Shown in pieces: positions 46,505 to 60,678 of a stretch of 64,000 nt of DNA. This stretch comes from Isoetes taiwanensis (lineage: Eukaryota; Streptophyta; Lycopodiopsida; Isoetales; Isoetaceae). Each line of letters opens with the position of its first letter. Within the stretch, counting starts at the first letter, position 1. Under the pieces are notes generated by a model. That model worked only from the letters and a program-made list of their open reading frames with translations, was not told the DNA's origin and did not search any database. The translations under genes were made by a program, and so were the position numbers. The DNA lies in assembly GCA_021234155.1 (NCBI GenBank), contig JAJEKV010000013.1, positions 15,417,877 through 15,481,876 of the forward strand, written 5' to 3'.

Positions 46505-49500
46505 GGAGGAAAGGGGTGGTCCTTGGATGCGGGAAGAGGTCACGGGGGCTGGCATGGTGTCACTTTAAACCTTATCGAGGGCATGCGGCTCGGATGGGGA
46601 GTGGGAGAACTCAGTGATTATAGGCATTCCGTCTATTAATTTACGTAGATGCATGGTCATTGTCAACTAACATTAGTCATGTGTTTTCCTGAGTGCTCTA
46701 CAACACATGTTGGGAGAAGCAGTCGTCGAGAGTTGTTGGTGATAGACCCCCAAGTCTATCGACTACCCTTCCTGAGCAGAGATATCCCTATAGCAGTATT
46801 AGGTGAGATTAGCATGGCGCCCATTTGCTCCCTTTCTGACATCATTTGGGGCCGAGTCGCGATCCTTTGGCCCATCGTCACAAAGAAGTAATGTACAATT
46901 TTGTGTTTTGAGTTGAATGTCCCGTCCATGTCTGTCGTCCGCGATCATGTCCATCGTCCACGATCATGTTCATGTTGAATGTCCGTCCATGAGCTAATGA
47001 ATGCCCATGCTTGCTTGTAGTAATCATTGGATGCTTGGCCAATACTCATCTAGCGACCGAGGACCTCTTGTGTTGGGATTGAGGCAGCGGCTATGTTCAG
47101 TTGGTGGTACTGAACAACATGCCACGACGGCCGAGGCGTCTCGAGGTGTAAATCAACATCAAGCGTGCCGATGCGTGAGTGATTGTGACCCTTGTATTCC
47201 CATGCATTGATCTCATTGGCGATCTCGATCTGTGAGGGCATACGACTTGGAATTGTTCCCGGCGGCCGGGTGCAAACGGGATACATCGTTGGTGTCACAT
47301 GGCATCAGATGCGGTTGCTTCGGTCTTCTGGTGACAACAATACGGGTGGCATGCGTGGATATATCATCTGTGACTCGTCAGATGCATATGGCAAACCCGG
47401 TAGGCGCTATTGTACCCATCCGCGAGGAATTTGGTACCGCTGCCCGGTATTGATGTGCGCCCGGTTTGGAGTGAAGTGGCGTACTAGTTGCTCTCTCTCT
47501 TGTATTGTAGGGGTGTTTTGGTACCGAGGAGGATTAGTGGCCTACGGTAGTGCAGTGTATGCTCTGGGAACCATATTATGTGCATATTCATGGCTCATTG
47601 TATTTTAATGTATTAATGTGATTTCATAGGGTGAGTCTATTACAATGAAAACATATTAATTGAAAAATTATTAAGTCTTGAGAAAAGCAGTCCAATAGTG
47701 TACTCTGCCATTTCTAAATGCACAATAAATATTTTAGACTTATATCCCATGGTGCCAAATGCATTACGACAAGAGTGAGGTGATATGTACCTAATTAGCG
47801 ATGATGCCCTATTGGGCTGTGCGACTCCTTGACCAACTTCAGAAGGTGGGGGGTGCTCCCTCGGCGCACCATGCGATGCAATACCGGATGAACTCTGCTT
47901 GTGACATGTTATTTGTTAATATCGTATCCACCATGGAATATTTGCATGGGAGGGCCAGGCTGCATCTCTGTGATCTGGGATCTATCTGGACCTTTGTCTG
48001 CCATTTCCGCGCACATCACAAGGAACAGGATCACCTACGATGCCGCAAACTCACTTGTACTGTTTGGTATTTGACCATGACAATGCATCCCATTCGTAGC
48101 GATTGGTATTTATCGCCATTTCTTTGATGCGGTGACGGTGAGGCATGAGGTGGAATGGTGTCGATTAAGGATATAACCATTTGTTACGCTTGTAAGGTTG
48201 ACCGGCTTGCAATGAAGTAGTCTCTGATGAGAGGTGCTTGCACGACAAGAGGAGATGGAGCAATCCTTGATATCGCGTCTGCATGTATTCCCAGTATCGT
48301 CCTCTACGGTAGCCCGTACAGCCATTAGCTAACCTTAGTTATTAATAGATACAGTAGGATGGTGTTGAATTCGTCCAATAAATGAATAAGTGATTGAGCA
48401 CTGCATGTCTCTCTTTGAATATGAGCGTACTATAGCGTCAAAATTCGATGAAGAAGACAACTAGTAAGGCTGTCATCACACAAATGGGCATATTACATGT
48501 AATATACATACTGAACTCCATATTTCTAGGCGTGAGTCAGGTACTCCGGTGGCAAAGTCCATCCCGGAAAGCCTATGAGATGAGAAGCGGCGTGTACATT
48601 ATATATTAGCGTTGCAAGGTTTGGGTCTTCAATACCCTCGGTGAGATTCGGCGTATTAATTTGTGGTGTCGATGTTTAAGGTGGTTGAACGATGGATTTC
48701 ACGTCTTTGCCATTTACCATCCCATGTTGCCCCATTAGGCGATTGTTATTCAAGTACCTAAATCATATTACATCACAGTTGTGCAAATGCGGAATTCACA
48801 CAATTTCATAGTTGTGCACTCACCCTTGTATGGCCCGGGTTATGTCAGTAGTCTGCTGAAATTACTTGTCCGAAGATGAACAGTTAGACGCGATGATCAT
48901 CAATTTTGATGGCTGTGTATCTCTCTTTAGCACCTCCCGGATTCGGTGATGGCGATGAATATCACCGCCGCCTGCGCTTAGCATGGAACCAACATCACCG
49001 AAACATTGCACGCAGCGTTTACAAACGATTGTTGTTCCATCCGGTGCACAAAAAGCACTTTCGTATACGCTCACCATCTTGCCAACAATATTGAGTGGAA
49101 GCCGGCGACCTCTCGGTGTCAACGCGTCTCACAACCGTCCATGTCGATGCTCGTGATTTGACCGCCGACCCTACTTGTACTTATCGTTCAAATGCAAATT
49201 AGGGCTATCTTCGAGGCATGTTATTTGGGTGCCCCTCGTCAGGCACTCATTCCTTCGCGAGCATGTAGAACCGGGGCCCCCACTCCCAGTGATGGGGTAC
49301 AATGGCTCAGGTACAATTAGACTTCCATGTAAGCGTAGAATCCATGGCTGACCACTACGCTCCACCTTATAGGCCTCCCAGCATCTTATGTTCGCGGATA
49401 TTCGCGTCGTGGTGCGCTCCCGTAGGTCCGGGGCATTAGGATTCCCGTAATTTGGTGAAAATACCTACGGTTAGCAATCATCATGCCATTCTCAAGACTC

Positions 49501-50640
49501 TCCCAATTCGATCGAAGCGCCTCCTATGAGGGTGCTATGGTAATAAGATTGTAGGGTAAAGGAAATGTTTGGAAAGGAGGGAGTATATGATATTTTTACG
49601 AAAAAAAGTTACTATATTGGTAAGAAAGAGCAATATCAATGATTTGATATAGTAATATTGACTATGAATTATGAAAGCTAAACAATAGTTTGCTCCAGCA
49701 TGGATGAATAATTTTCAAGGCAGAGGAATGCGAAGGTATAGTTTAAACATCCTCACGGTACCGTGGTGACGGTAATCTCGCTCAATTTGGACTTCTTGTC
49801 ATCTGTGTTTCTGGTCCTCGTTGCTCTTGCAAAAGTCCCCTGCCTGCGAGTCGTCCGATACTCCAGAAGCTCTTGTCTTGTGACCTAGTAGAAGTTGGGG
49901 ATGCGCATTTCATTGATCTGCATTGCTGAAAGGGTCATATGTCTGGCGTGTTGAAGTCGCGTATGTACATGTTAGATTACAGCGGCCAGATGATGCATTG
50001 TTTCCATGTGGACGTTCGCCATGAAACAAACATCCTCTACGGTCGCGACCGCCGATCTGCCATCCGGTCCTCTTCTGGCGGTTGCCTTGCCTCCACATCG
50101 TGGCTGACCGAAGTCATCCACGATCTCACAGTACACTCACGTAGGCGAGAATGGACTAATCCCGAACGATAAGCCATTTTGAGCTCTCCAACCACCCTTT
50201 GATGAGGCTGCGGCGGTGCTCCTCTTCGCGCAGTAATTGAAGTCATCGCCGTGGTTTTGCATGCACACTTCCATGCTGCTTGCATTATGTACTCTTCGCG
50301 AATGCCATGAATTGTGCACGCAATTTCCCATTCCTCGAAATTTTTTGGGAGGTGCTTGTTCGTCCATGCGATGGATGGATTTTCATCCCTAGGTGTGCAG
50401 CGGCGGCTTAAGCATCCACTTAACCGCAAAGGCACTAGCAGGGGCGGTTATGCGATCTAACCAGCAGCGATGCGCATAAGCATGCAAGTTCATCCGCGAT
50501 TGACCGTTTAGTTGCATTGAAGCGGATGGCTCACCGACGCGGCGCTCTTTGGCGGCTCGAGTCGTGGATCAAGCGGCGCAGCGCGATGGCATGGGAACAT
50601 AGTGTTCCACGTAAAGCACAATCCTCGGCTCGGCCTTATC
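46505..50640. other. unassigned stretch with short frames
   Basis: The longest frames are 47192-47608 (+, 138 residues, hydrophobic C-terminal end SCIVGVFWYRGG ... AYSWLIVF) and 50037-50435 (-, 132 residues, with NFEEWEIACTIHGIREEYIM). Neither matches a family I know. 47620-47720 and 49560-49740 are AT-rich without features. Retroelement-derived DNA is likely but not shown. Confidence 0.3.
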
Positions 50641-51290
50641 GCAGTTGGTTGAATGCATAACCATTCCAGGACGCGCAGAAGCCGATTGCGGCTGGGTGGG
50701 TACAGCAATAGTCATACCGATTGCGAGAAGGATCACCAGTTCGTATCATCTCGAAATCCAGCTGGATGGCAGCATTGAAGAAATATTGCTCACGGTTTTA
50801 CTCGATGGCCGTGCGCGAATACCGGCACTCGACGTCATAAATGGTATTTTCATCGAAATCTCCTCCAGTGAATCATCGGTTATGCGCCTGGCCGTTAGCG
50901 CGCTCATTTGGGCAATAAAACCGGCATTGGGCGGTTCTGGAACAAAGTCATCAGGCTGCGCCAGAACGGGCGCTGGAACGTGCGCGCCGATGGTTGGACT
51001 GCTGCTGTTCGATGAACCTGAACATGAGCGATGCCTGGCGTAAACCGATACGTTAACCGCCGGATAATCGCCCAGGCGGGAAGGCCGAACACCTCAAACG
51101 AAAATGAATCTGCGAATGGTCGAGCGGCCCGTGCGGATTGCTGATGCAAAGGAAGGTTTCTCGCCAGGAACTGCGGCGTGAATGTTTCTCTATCGAGGCC
51201 GGTCAATTCCGCCAGAAACATCGCCGACGCCTCATATCGTAAACCGGAACGGTTGGGCGGGATGGGTTTCCTTCCGACTGACATGCCAGT
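50641..51290. other. GC-rich patch with bacterial-like coding texture
   Basis: About 650 bp at markedly higher GC than the flanks, with a sharp change to AT-rich DNA near 51295. Long frames are open on both strands (50645-51043 +, 50904-51284 -). Another minus frame reads APVLAQPDDFVPEPPNAGF, then TARRITDDSLEEISMK, without stops for about 90 codons. Codon use with many GCG, CGC, CTG and GCC codons and the even coding texture resemble an enterobacterial or other proteobacterial gene. I cannot name the gene. Contamination, old transfer and GC-rich retroelement sequence all remain possible. Confidence 0.35.
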
Positions 51291-51764
51291 ATACTTCAGG
51301 CTGTAGGATCATAGGAGGACATGAAAACAAAACATAAGGTATTTTGGTGGATACAAGAAAAATTGTAAAAAGCAGAACATGGGGACAGGGGGAGACAGTA
51401 GTACAATATTTGGGGGATTCCATGGCGAATCCCCATTGTCAAAAAAAAAAAGGTAAAACACCCCCACACATGTAGAAAAAAATACATCATTAATTATATT
51501 GGGAGTTCCATGACGAATCCCTATGTGAAAAAAGTACATAATTAATCACGGGGAGGATTGGCTCAAGGGAATCCCAAGAATTCTAGCCGCGATCACATCA
51601 GCCGGGATTTCTTTCACGTTTCTTCTAACTATGGGTTGGGGATTAGGCAAAGATCCCGCTAGAAGCGGCGTGGGCCGCCCGTCCGCGAGAGGATTCGCTT
51701 GGCGAATCCCACGATCTAAACTCTGGCAGATCGAGGGATCCTCAGCGAATCTAACTCCTCAGTG
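51291..51764. other. no gene; short GGCGAATCCC-type repeats
   Basis: The string TTCCATGGCGAATCCCCATT (51417) recurs as TTCCATGACGAATCCCTATG (51507) and, weaker, CGCTTGGCGAATCCCACG (51687). No coding content is recognised. Confidence 0.45.
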
Positions 51765-53900
51765 TTAGAACCAATAAAGTGGGCGGTTTTCCAAAATAGT
51801 TGCCGGACTTAAAGGGTGCAGTTTTTGCTGGCTCTGTGGAGTTCCAGCGGCACATGAGAAAATGGATCCCGAGCTGTGTCCAGATGGAGGCGAGTGCGTG
51901 TGTGAAACAACAACTGCTGAAACCACCTCTGGCAATATTGGATATGTCGAGAGCATGGAGGTTAGAGGCGATTGGGTTGCTTCACGTCTTCTTTGAGCTG
52001 GTGGTGGCATGTACATTAGCCGATTAATGCGTCCTTGGCGGCTTACATGAGATTGAAATACTTTGTGGGGCTGGGCATGACATGAGGCATGAGTTGTATC
52101 TCGGATCACAGGGCAAGTGAACCTTTTATCCCTGACATGAGGGATGGTGTCCTTTAAAAAGCGAGGTTGTGTATGAGGAAGAGGATGAGTGAGGCGTGGC
52201 ACAGAATACGTAAACAAAGTAACTAATTTATTTGTTGGCTGGAGGATGAGAGCACGATAAATTTCTTCACAGGCTTGTTGATCCATTTGAGGGAGTTCTT
52301 TGTAGGAGGCTGGTTGATATCACGGATTGTTGAGGTACCATGGGAGTGGTTTTAGAGCAGTGGGGTTACATTTTGCCGACTAGATCAGGTGAGTAGGTGG
52401 ACCCGGCGTGGTTTTGATTAGATGCACAGAGTTGGACTTGAACTTGAGGGAAGTTGAGGGAGCCTTGTGGTGAGTAGGCCCCGTTTCCCAAATGGCCGGT
52501 ATGCTTGAGCTTTAGCGGGATCAAAAGGAGGGCAGTTGCTTTGTCAGGTAATTTTAGTTGTTGATATTGTTGAAGTTGTGCTTAAGCTGGCGAGAGGTGG
52601 ATATGGCGTCACATTCTTTGGCGTGGTCTAGACTTGATAAACCATCTTATTCAGGAAGAGTGTAGGTGTGCGGTGCATTCTTAGGTATGGTTGCACACAT
52701 GTTGCAGCGTTACAATGAGGAGGGCCATTGGTGGAGTTGCTGTTATTAAATAGCCTTGATATTTCTGAGATGTGGCGCAAATTTGTGCGTTGAGGATTGG
52801 AGTGTTGTGGGCTGACTGCCGGTCCCGAGGGTCACCATAGCGGGGGAGGAATGAAAGGGGCCAGCTCACGGAGACCTGTGCGCCCGAAGGCTGTGCCGGA
52901 GTGATTGGCAGGATTCGATGGCTCCCGAGATCTTAAGAAGCGCGGTATTCGATCATAGACGAATAGCGGAGGAGAATCCCTGCGAGAAACAGGGCGAGGA
53001 TCACGGCTTTGCGTGGGAGTACTCATTGAAGTTTCTTGAGAGGATATGAAGGCGATCCGCCAAAATCCGGAGCTGATTCAGAGCTCTTCGCGAAGATCAT
53101 TGAGTTGCTTGAGAAAAGAAGTTGATCATGTCGGTGTACCATAATGAAAGAAGCGATCTTCGCCGGTCAGTTTGTTTAGTAGCTTTTGTTTTACGCGGAA
53201 GCCATTGATGAGGAATCCCATGGCGTGGTGGAAAGATATGGAACATCAGTTGAGGTTGGTGACCATTTTAGGGCGGCGAGCCTCAAATTCTTCCATGTGG
53301 GCTTGAGCACTTTGATCCAATGGTTTGCCTTTAGTGTCGCGGCAAAAAGTGGGATAGATCCAGTTTGAAGTCTGAAAAGAAGATTGTGGCAATATAGAAG
53401 CCCGAGGGTAGAAGGGAGGAACATAATGGTGAATTTCCGCCATGGATCATGAAGTAATAGGGTGGCAAAGAGGCCCGAGAAAAGACCGAAGATGAGGAGG
53501 AGTTCGGGGAGGTTTGAGATCGGTAAGAGTCATAGCGGAAGAGTCTACATTGAAAAGAAGGAGATTGAGGATATGTCACGAACACAGGGGAGGCTGCAGA
53601 AGAAACATGGGAATAACTCATTCCGCCCGGGGAGATGATGGATTTGTGAAAGCGGAAGGTATGGCTAGAGGAGATATGAATGGGCACTCACAGGTGTGGA
53701 AATAAAGGCTGGAGGTTCGATGGTGTATGATGAGTGGCCCGAGGTTAGAACAATATTTACGTTGGAGGAGAGCGAGGGCGAAGTGAACACGAGGTGGTGG
53801 CGGGTGAGCTGCGATGGCGAATATAGCCTCCCTCAATGTCATAGCCAGTGTCATATCTCCCGAGCGTTTTCTTTCCAGCGGCGTTGATAAACAAGAGCGT
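51765..53900 (-). pseudogene. Pro/Ser/His-rich minus-strand frames, possibly retroelement gag
   Basis: Minus frames at 51765-52286 (173 residues), 52832-53026, 53191-53443, 53331-53687 and 53618-53854 together give a P/S/H/T-rich protein-like reading (for example STPTQSRDPRPVSRRDSPPL, then EFEARRPKMV). Frame changes break it several times. Its place and strand, between an LTR-like region at 54.0-54.6 kb and the Ty3/gypsy pol at 40.6-43.2 kb, fit a gag gene. No zinc knuckle or capsid motif was seen, so a plant gene fragment cannot be excluded. Confidence 0.3.
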
Positions 53901-53999
53901 TTATTACGGCAGCTCTCAGAATTGGCTTCGGGCGGAACATGATAAAAGTAAGAGTAAGAAAAATCGGGCAGGCAGCTGGCGCCGGTGTTTAAGTGCGGG

Positions 54000-54560
54000 T
54001 TGAACTCTACACAAAACCCCGACCTAGCTGGCCAGACTGGATCAAAGCAAGGAGAATCAGGTAGGCGTATCCACCGCCGGGATTTTGAAAACTAGGAGGA
54101 AAGGGCAACAAGAAAACGAAGAACAATCTGTGAACCTGATAAGAGAACAAAACTCTTTGATATCGAAAGATTACAACGATACATGGAAGCTCATGTCGAG
54201 AGGAAGTAAGTGAGATAAAGATTAAAGCTCATCTACCGGGGCTAGATCTACTCATATATATGGTACAATGGCCTTTGGCCCAATATAAGTACTGTCGGCT
54301 TCGGTCTTTAGGCTGCGGAAGGGAGACGATTCTTGAAGGCGTTAGCGGTGCCTCTTGAGACCCTAAAATGCGGCCTTGAGATAGTGACGGTAGCGTAATT
54401 TCTCGGTCTTTGCCCTCGCTGTGGCCTTGTGTGGCAATGCGTGGTCTGCTGCTTGGTCTTCTAGCGAGGGCCTTTGGCCCGGCCCGACACATTTTGTGTG
54501 GATCTTTGAGCCTTGACGATACGTCGTGTGGGCAAAACACGTTAGACATATGAAATTTTA
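54000..54560 (-). promoter_or_regulatory. possible 5' LTR or promoter of a minus-strand retroelement
   Basis: On the minus strand a TATA-like CCATATATATGAG (54252-54264) is followed by pyrimidine-rich leader sequence and TTGTAATCTTTCGATATC, a layout like U3-R-U5 of plant LTRs, upstream of the gag-like frames. TG...CA ends, a matching second LTR and a convincing primer-binding site were not found. Confidence 0.3.
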
Positions 54561-57500
54561 TCAAAAAGGGGCTAAAACTACCCGAAAAACTATCTGTTGG
54601 AGTATTTTGAGGCCCTTTTTGAAAGCGGGTCCTTGGTGAAGAAGCCGGAGATGCGAATCGTCGATTTTGTGTTGTGCAATCCTACATACAGGTTTTAGAC
54701 CTTAAAACCAATGGGTACAAGATGAATGGTACCCCCATTAGGACTGAGGTGAGGATGTTTGAATCATTATCTTTTCTACTTCTATCGTTTTCATCTAGAA
54801 GCTTGTTTTGGTTGTATCTCTGAGGACTTGGGTCTTTATACACACCTCGAGGTCTTAGTTTATTTTGGCTTGAGATCTTCTGGTAAGTTTTATATTGAAA
54901 TATCCTTCCCCAGGATGGGTCCTATGATAGGCATATCTTGGCCCTAAGTGAAGTGGTGTTCTCATTGAGCTTTGTAAAACATTGATACAAATGGATCCCT
55001 CACTAGGATGAATAATTTGGGAAATATATGGACTTTAAATGCTTTCAGAAACTAAACGATCATGAGAGCATGATGGCTGAAAATACAACATAAAAGATGG
55101 TTCATCAGCCACTTGAGGTGATCACAGAAGTGCGAGACCGGTGGCCTCTCTCATCGGGGAAGAAAGAACCACGCCTTCTTAGGTTTGTGAAACTGAAACA
55201 AATAGTTGAAACGCGACCGCACTATGGCAACCACAAAGCCTTAAACAATCTGCGAGAATCAAAATTTGAAAGAAAAATAACCCGTCGATGAGTTAGATGC
55301 CATGGTGAAGATTTCAGGAGGGCTCGAGCCACGTTGAAAGAAACAACGGCCCTGTCGGGGCGAGTCGGCGGAATGACCATGCAGCGGGAAAAAACAGCCG
55401 ATAGTGCTGCCCGCCGGAGAACTCTGGCGCCAGCAGAAAAACAATAAATATGATCCGCCGAACTGCTCGCCATCTTAGAGGAAAACATGAATAATAAATA
55501 TGGACTGGAGGCTACAAAACCACAGAGAAAACACATGAATGAATATCTTAGAAAGAGTAAACGATAGAATTATCTTGCTTGAGAGAATTTACAAAATATG
55601 ACGAGGAAATAAAGGAAATGCAAATTTAAGGACATAGGAAATAAGAACCACGATCAAATGAAAAACATCAAAGGGAGGGAGGTGGAAAGCGATGGATAGA
55701 AGAAGGAGAAATCTGGATTCAAGAAAGAAGCGTCGATGAAGAGGCGGGTCATCGGAGAGGTAACAAGGGCGATGCCAAGGAATGCCGGTTTAATGGCATG
55801 TAATAAAGCAAATTGTATTTTATATTGTGTCATATTCTTGAAACTGCTGGAATGCTTGATATCCTGATGAAGCTCACTTTAATATTGTTATTTATCTTTG
55901 CAGAGCATAAATGCTTTCAGTTGTAGTCAAAGCAAAGATCTTAGTTAATATATAGAATGCTTTTATCGAGAGCTTTTGTTACGGAGACTTACGCCAAAAG
56001 GTATGCTAGAGCCATGGTCTTGAGAATGAATAAACACCGCGACAAAATGGTATCCAGACGGTAAAATTAGCTAACTTTGTTAGAATAATGCCCCAAAAGT
56101 CGATATCTACATGGTTTTATTAGGCACTTCGGTCATTCCATGCGGTTTTGTAATCCTTAAAGAGCAGGTTAAATTTTGATGAATATGTCAAAATTCCAAA
56201 TGCCCATATGCGAGGAAACTATCTCGCTAAAGTCCTGCTTTAATGGGTTTGATTTTGTGGGATTCGATGTTTTTATCTATTAGTCTGAAAATTAATGCAT
56301 TGTGTTTAATATATGAAATTTTGAGGAATCCAAGAAAGGAATATTACCTGTATATACGGATGGTTATAATGATATGGGTATTCTCTTTGCTAAATCTTAT
56401 TACCATTTGGAAATGAAGACCCTCTGACCAAGGCTGTCTCTTTTATTGGCGGGGATCATACTTGAAACTTTTACGTATTGTCTGTGATAATATGGCCACG
56501 AAGAAATCCCACAAAATGTAGCTATCTTAGATTATGACAGATCGCTACGGACATACGGATCAACGTGCGATTTCCCCGATTAGTTAGAAATTGTTCCTTT
56601 GAATGAGGGCCTCTTCATTTTGAGTCTGAACTCAAAATAATTACATTTTAAGTACGAAACAAGTATGCATTTAAAATTGCAAAACAAAGTGATGCGGAGG
56701 TTGGTTAGAAAATGCATTGAATTTAAAATCAAAGTGCATCTTTATGTGCAATGTTGTGAATCTTGGGGCATGAACATGAAAAAGAATAAGAAAAGAAATA
56801 CCTTCTAAGATGGGGAGGTGAGAGCGCTGTATGTTGAAGTATATAACTCCATCATAGATCTATATCAAGATCAGCGGTAAATGTTAAGGGCAACCCACCC
56901 TTTGGCGTTTGTAGAAGCTGCTTGGACCACCATCGAGACCAACCATCACTTAAGGCCCATATAAGCATCTGCCATAAACAAATTTCCACCTTTTATCAAA
57001 TATTAGGCCTAATGGGCACCATATACTCATATTTCAAGTTTAGTCTTTGGAGGACTCTTTGGGCGCGGTCATCAGTCCTAACATAAAACACATATTACAC
57101 CTTGGTCATTGAAAAACTCATTTCATTTTAATCATCATAGAGGTTATTACAAAGAAGACATGGCACGCCATTTCTACCTCTACAGAGCTCATTGTTGTAA
57201 CTTCATAACTTTGGAATTGTGTATGCTTAATTTACTAAATGGAAAAGCGATGGCATGCATGTAGAATTGTCTTTCTTGCTTTGACATCTTAAATATGCAT
57301 GAAGTCTTGTAATAAAAGGCAATAATACTCTTATTCATTCTCTTCAACAAGGTAAGTTTGCTTTGTTTGTTTGTCTCTTATGACATGATTGAAGTGGTTG
57401 TTTAGCATTTTCAGCTTTACCCAACACGTTGAAAGGAAAAAGTAATGTGTGCTTATTGACCAGCACATACCCATGGTAGTGTCCCATCTGAATTAAGTAG

Positions 57501-60500
57501 GCCAACCTTATTGTAAATAAGAATAAGAGCATTTTAACACTTAAGTAAATGCTTTCACTGTAACCGATAAAGTTGGAATTTCCTGTTTCTAAGATTTATT
57601 TGAGAATCTGTTTATGTTTTGTTTGTGTTGATGCATGGATGGAATCAAAGGGAGAACTCCTCTTTCAATAGCCTAACTTGTGGCTCTCATGACTACTTAT
57701 GTTTGCTCTAAAAGCAGTTTTACGACTTATGTGGAAATGATACTTGTTATCGATGATCATGGCTTACTTGTTTCCATGTTTGCATATTTCTTTAAGAGTA
57801 GCAACATGGTTTGCCCATATCACGTGCTTCTCGTCAATATTATAATCGCTAACAAAGAACCTAGTTCATGAGTTCCAAAACAAGCAGGTCCTTGGATAAC
57901 AGCTCAACAAGAGGTTTTGCATAGGTTAAGTATGTCATCCAGCAATGGCGTGCCCCACAATCTATGACCATTGTATTGGTGAAAATTCACAAATGATTGT
58001 GAACCTAAGGGCTCTCTTCAAATGGTAGGAGTAGTCATAGCCATGATGATCAACTAAGCAAAAATGTCATGCTATCCATGATTGCCGCCGAGGCGGATTT
58101 GGGCAAGGAGTAAAAGGATGAAACAAAGGCTGCTACAGCAAAGGTTACTAGGTGTGAATCAAGGATGTTTAAGAATGCTTGTGAAAAGGAAAAAGAAGAT
58201 TAAAATGAGAAGAGCTGAATTATGGGCTAATGGTCCAAGAACACAACCACGTTCAAATAGGTTGGCCTTGAGGAAGTTGTGGACAAAATTCAAGTGTTAA
58301 GGCTAGAGTCCTGAAATAGGAAGGATTCTGTTGTTGGGAAGCTTGGGAAAGGAAAAGAAAACAGGGTACATCACGCATCCAACACATTGTTGGAGATCTC
58401 ACAAGTGGGCCCACTTTCACTTGCTTTTTAGTAATTAGTTAAAGAAAGCGTATATTTCCTTTGTCTTGTGAATATGTATCTGACTCATGCTTAAGTGCAC
58501 AAATTTAAGCCAAGGTGGTCAAGTAGATGTTAGAATATTTAAAGTTTTATTTAGTATTTAGGAGTGATTAGGAGTACTATGAGTATGAACTAGGGACCTA
58601 GTATATAAATTGACTTAGTGACTTGGTATTATAGATACAATAAAGTGAGTACTTTTACATGATTATTACCTCACATAGCATCAAAGGAACTCCCTAAATT
58701 ACAATAATTCCACTGGTGGCTTAACAACTTACATAGGATACTTAGAATGTGTCATGGTATCAAAGGTACTTGAAAAGATACAAAAAAAAGTTACTGATAT
58801 AAAAGGTACATAGGGTCCTTGGTGATTCCGCATTCCAGAACTGGTCGTTGCAGGGCAAAATGCCGGTGTTCGAGATGTTTTTGTGCCTTCATCGATTTTG
58901 GTGTCCGGCCTAAATCGCCAATGGCATTACGTATTCCCGTTTCTCTTTTTAAATTAACCGACAACAGGGCTGTTCATGACATTGATGTGTAAACGTTATT
59001 TCAGTTAGTGAGCTAGTTTAAAATGGCATTTATTGAATGTTTGCGAGGCTGAAATGTATTTGCAATTTAAGGAGGCAAACCCGATGTAAACATAGGACAA
59101 AAGTGTTGAACATTGCAAACCATAACACATGTGAAGAAGCTGAAGGCAGAACACTTGTTGTTGTGTATATTATTGTTGTGTATATCACGTGCAATTGGAT
59201 TTACTTAGAATGTCACTAGACGCGTGAGGACGTCTTCAACGCTCCATAAAAGTGCAGCTGCGTACCGCGATCTGCCGGTGGAAAGAAGAATGCAAAGTTG
59301 CGGCACCAAAGAAAACTTTGCCGGTAACCCCGAGATATAGGAGATGGCGTATATTACCCAAAGATGAGGGAGAGCAGAATGGCATAAATTGAGTTGCTTA
59401 CTTGGGGTATTCCTGATAATGGAGACAAAAACATTACATTTTGTCTAAAGAGTTGGATGAGATCGGTCACTTGTGGAATGGAAGATTTATGAAGATGTGA
59501 AGATTGGTATAGATGAAGAGCCCGTCCAAAGAGCGAGAGAGAGAAAGCAACTGTGAACAAAGAAGACACCACCAGCCGAGACTTGATACAATTCTTCAAA
59601 CTAACATGTCAAAATCATGATGCGAGGGAATGCTTACGAAACTTTCCTCCACAGGTCATTGACCCCGATTGACAGATTTTTACGAAAACTTTACGTTCCG
59701 GGCATAAAATGAAATCCAAAGTATTAGCTATTTATAGCAGAACGGTGACTGGTAGTTATGACATGGCGTGAGTATGATGACGGAATTAAAGGAAATATCA
59801 TTTTACATTTGGGGATAAAAGCCTGCGATCGTTGTTTGTCGACCTTTGCCTTTTCCAACATTATGAGTGGATGAAAAAAGCAAAGGTTATGAAGTGAGCG
59901 AGCAGTAGATGCGGTCCGATAGTGCTGCGGCTTTATTTTGCAAAACCTGTGGAAACCATTTTATTTGTAGCTGGTGCCACTTCAACATTACGGGAGTTCA
60001 ATGAAATGGAGCTTCTTTGGCTCAGTTACGGTAAGGAAACATGGAGTTTGGAGCAAAGGTAATTAAAACAGCGATCTTTATTGAACCTCATGCTCATGAA
60101 CTTTACTTCATGGCTCACAAAATTCTCCAACTTGGTCTTGTGATAACATGTCAAAAGCGTCTGAGATGTAATGAGATACTTTTGGGAGGTAAAAAATGGT
60201 GATGTTAACATTTCGAGGCGGTTAGTAAAGTGGTAGAGAGCACCTGAAAAAAAATCATAGTATTTGTGGAATTAATAAGGAGGATCACCAAAAAGATTAT
60301 AACAGGGCAATTTGCAATATACGTACTTTGTATGTGGTGACATCCACCAATCGAGGAACTTGACACAAATAGGTGGTTGGACTCTTGGTATTTTAGTGCC
60401 TAAACATGGAAGAAATGGATACAACTTGCGTGTGCATTGAGGTTGGAGATGTTGATGAATACACCTCGTGATCTTGAGAAGTTGGAACAATATTGCGGTT

Positions 60501-60678
60501 GAAGCTCAATTGATAATAGGAAGATGATGTTTTTGGCTAGTTTATTGCTCAAGACCAAAGCATGTTCTTGAGAATGCGATTGATATGCATGAAACAAATT
60601 TCTGAGGTGAAAGAGGTCTTTGGAGGAAAAATATTTTTGAGAGATATATAACAAATGAAGTAACTCGCCGGGATAGCA
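54561..60678. other. gene-poor stretch, nothing securely recognised
   Basis: A plus-strand open stretch at 55097-55440 (RARATLKETTALSGRVGG and similar, one stop) and the DNA to 55760 look somewhat coding but belong to no family I know. 55800-58800 is AT-rich with a TATA-like GTATATAAATT near 58600. Minus-strand frames at 59354-59599, 60026-60211, 60272-60490 and 60400-60654 lead up to the junction with the duplicated segment and could be interior ORFs of a second copy of the TIR element. Confidence 0.35.

Noticed and set aside
53977-53995. Primer-binding-site-like TGGCGCCGGTG on plus strand
   Set aside because: It points the opposite way to the gag-like and LTR-like minus-strand features, and no LTR end could be fixed beside it.
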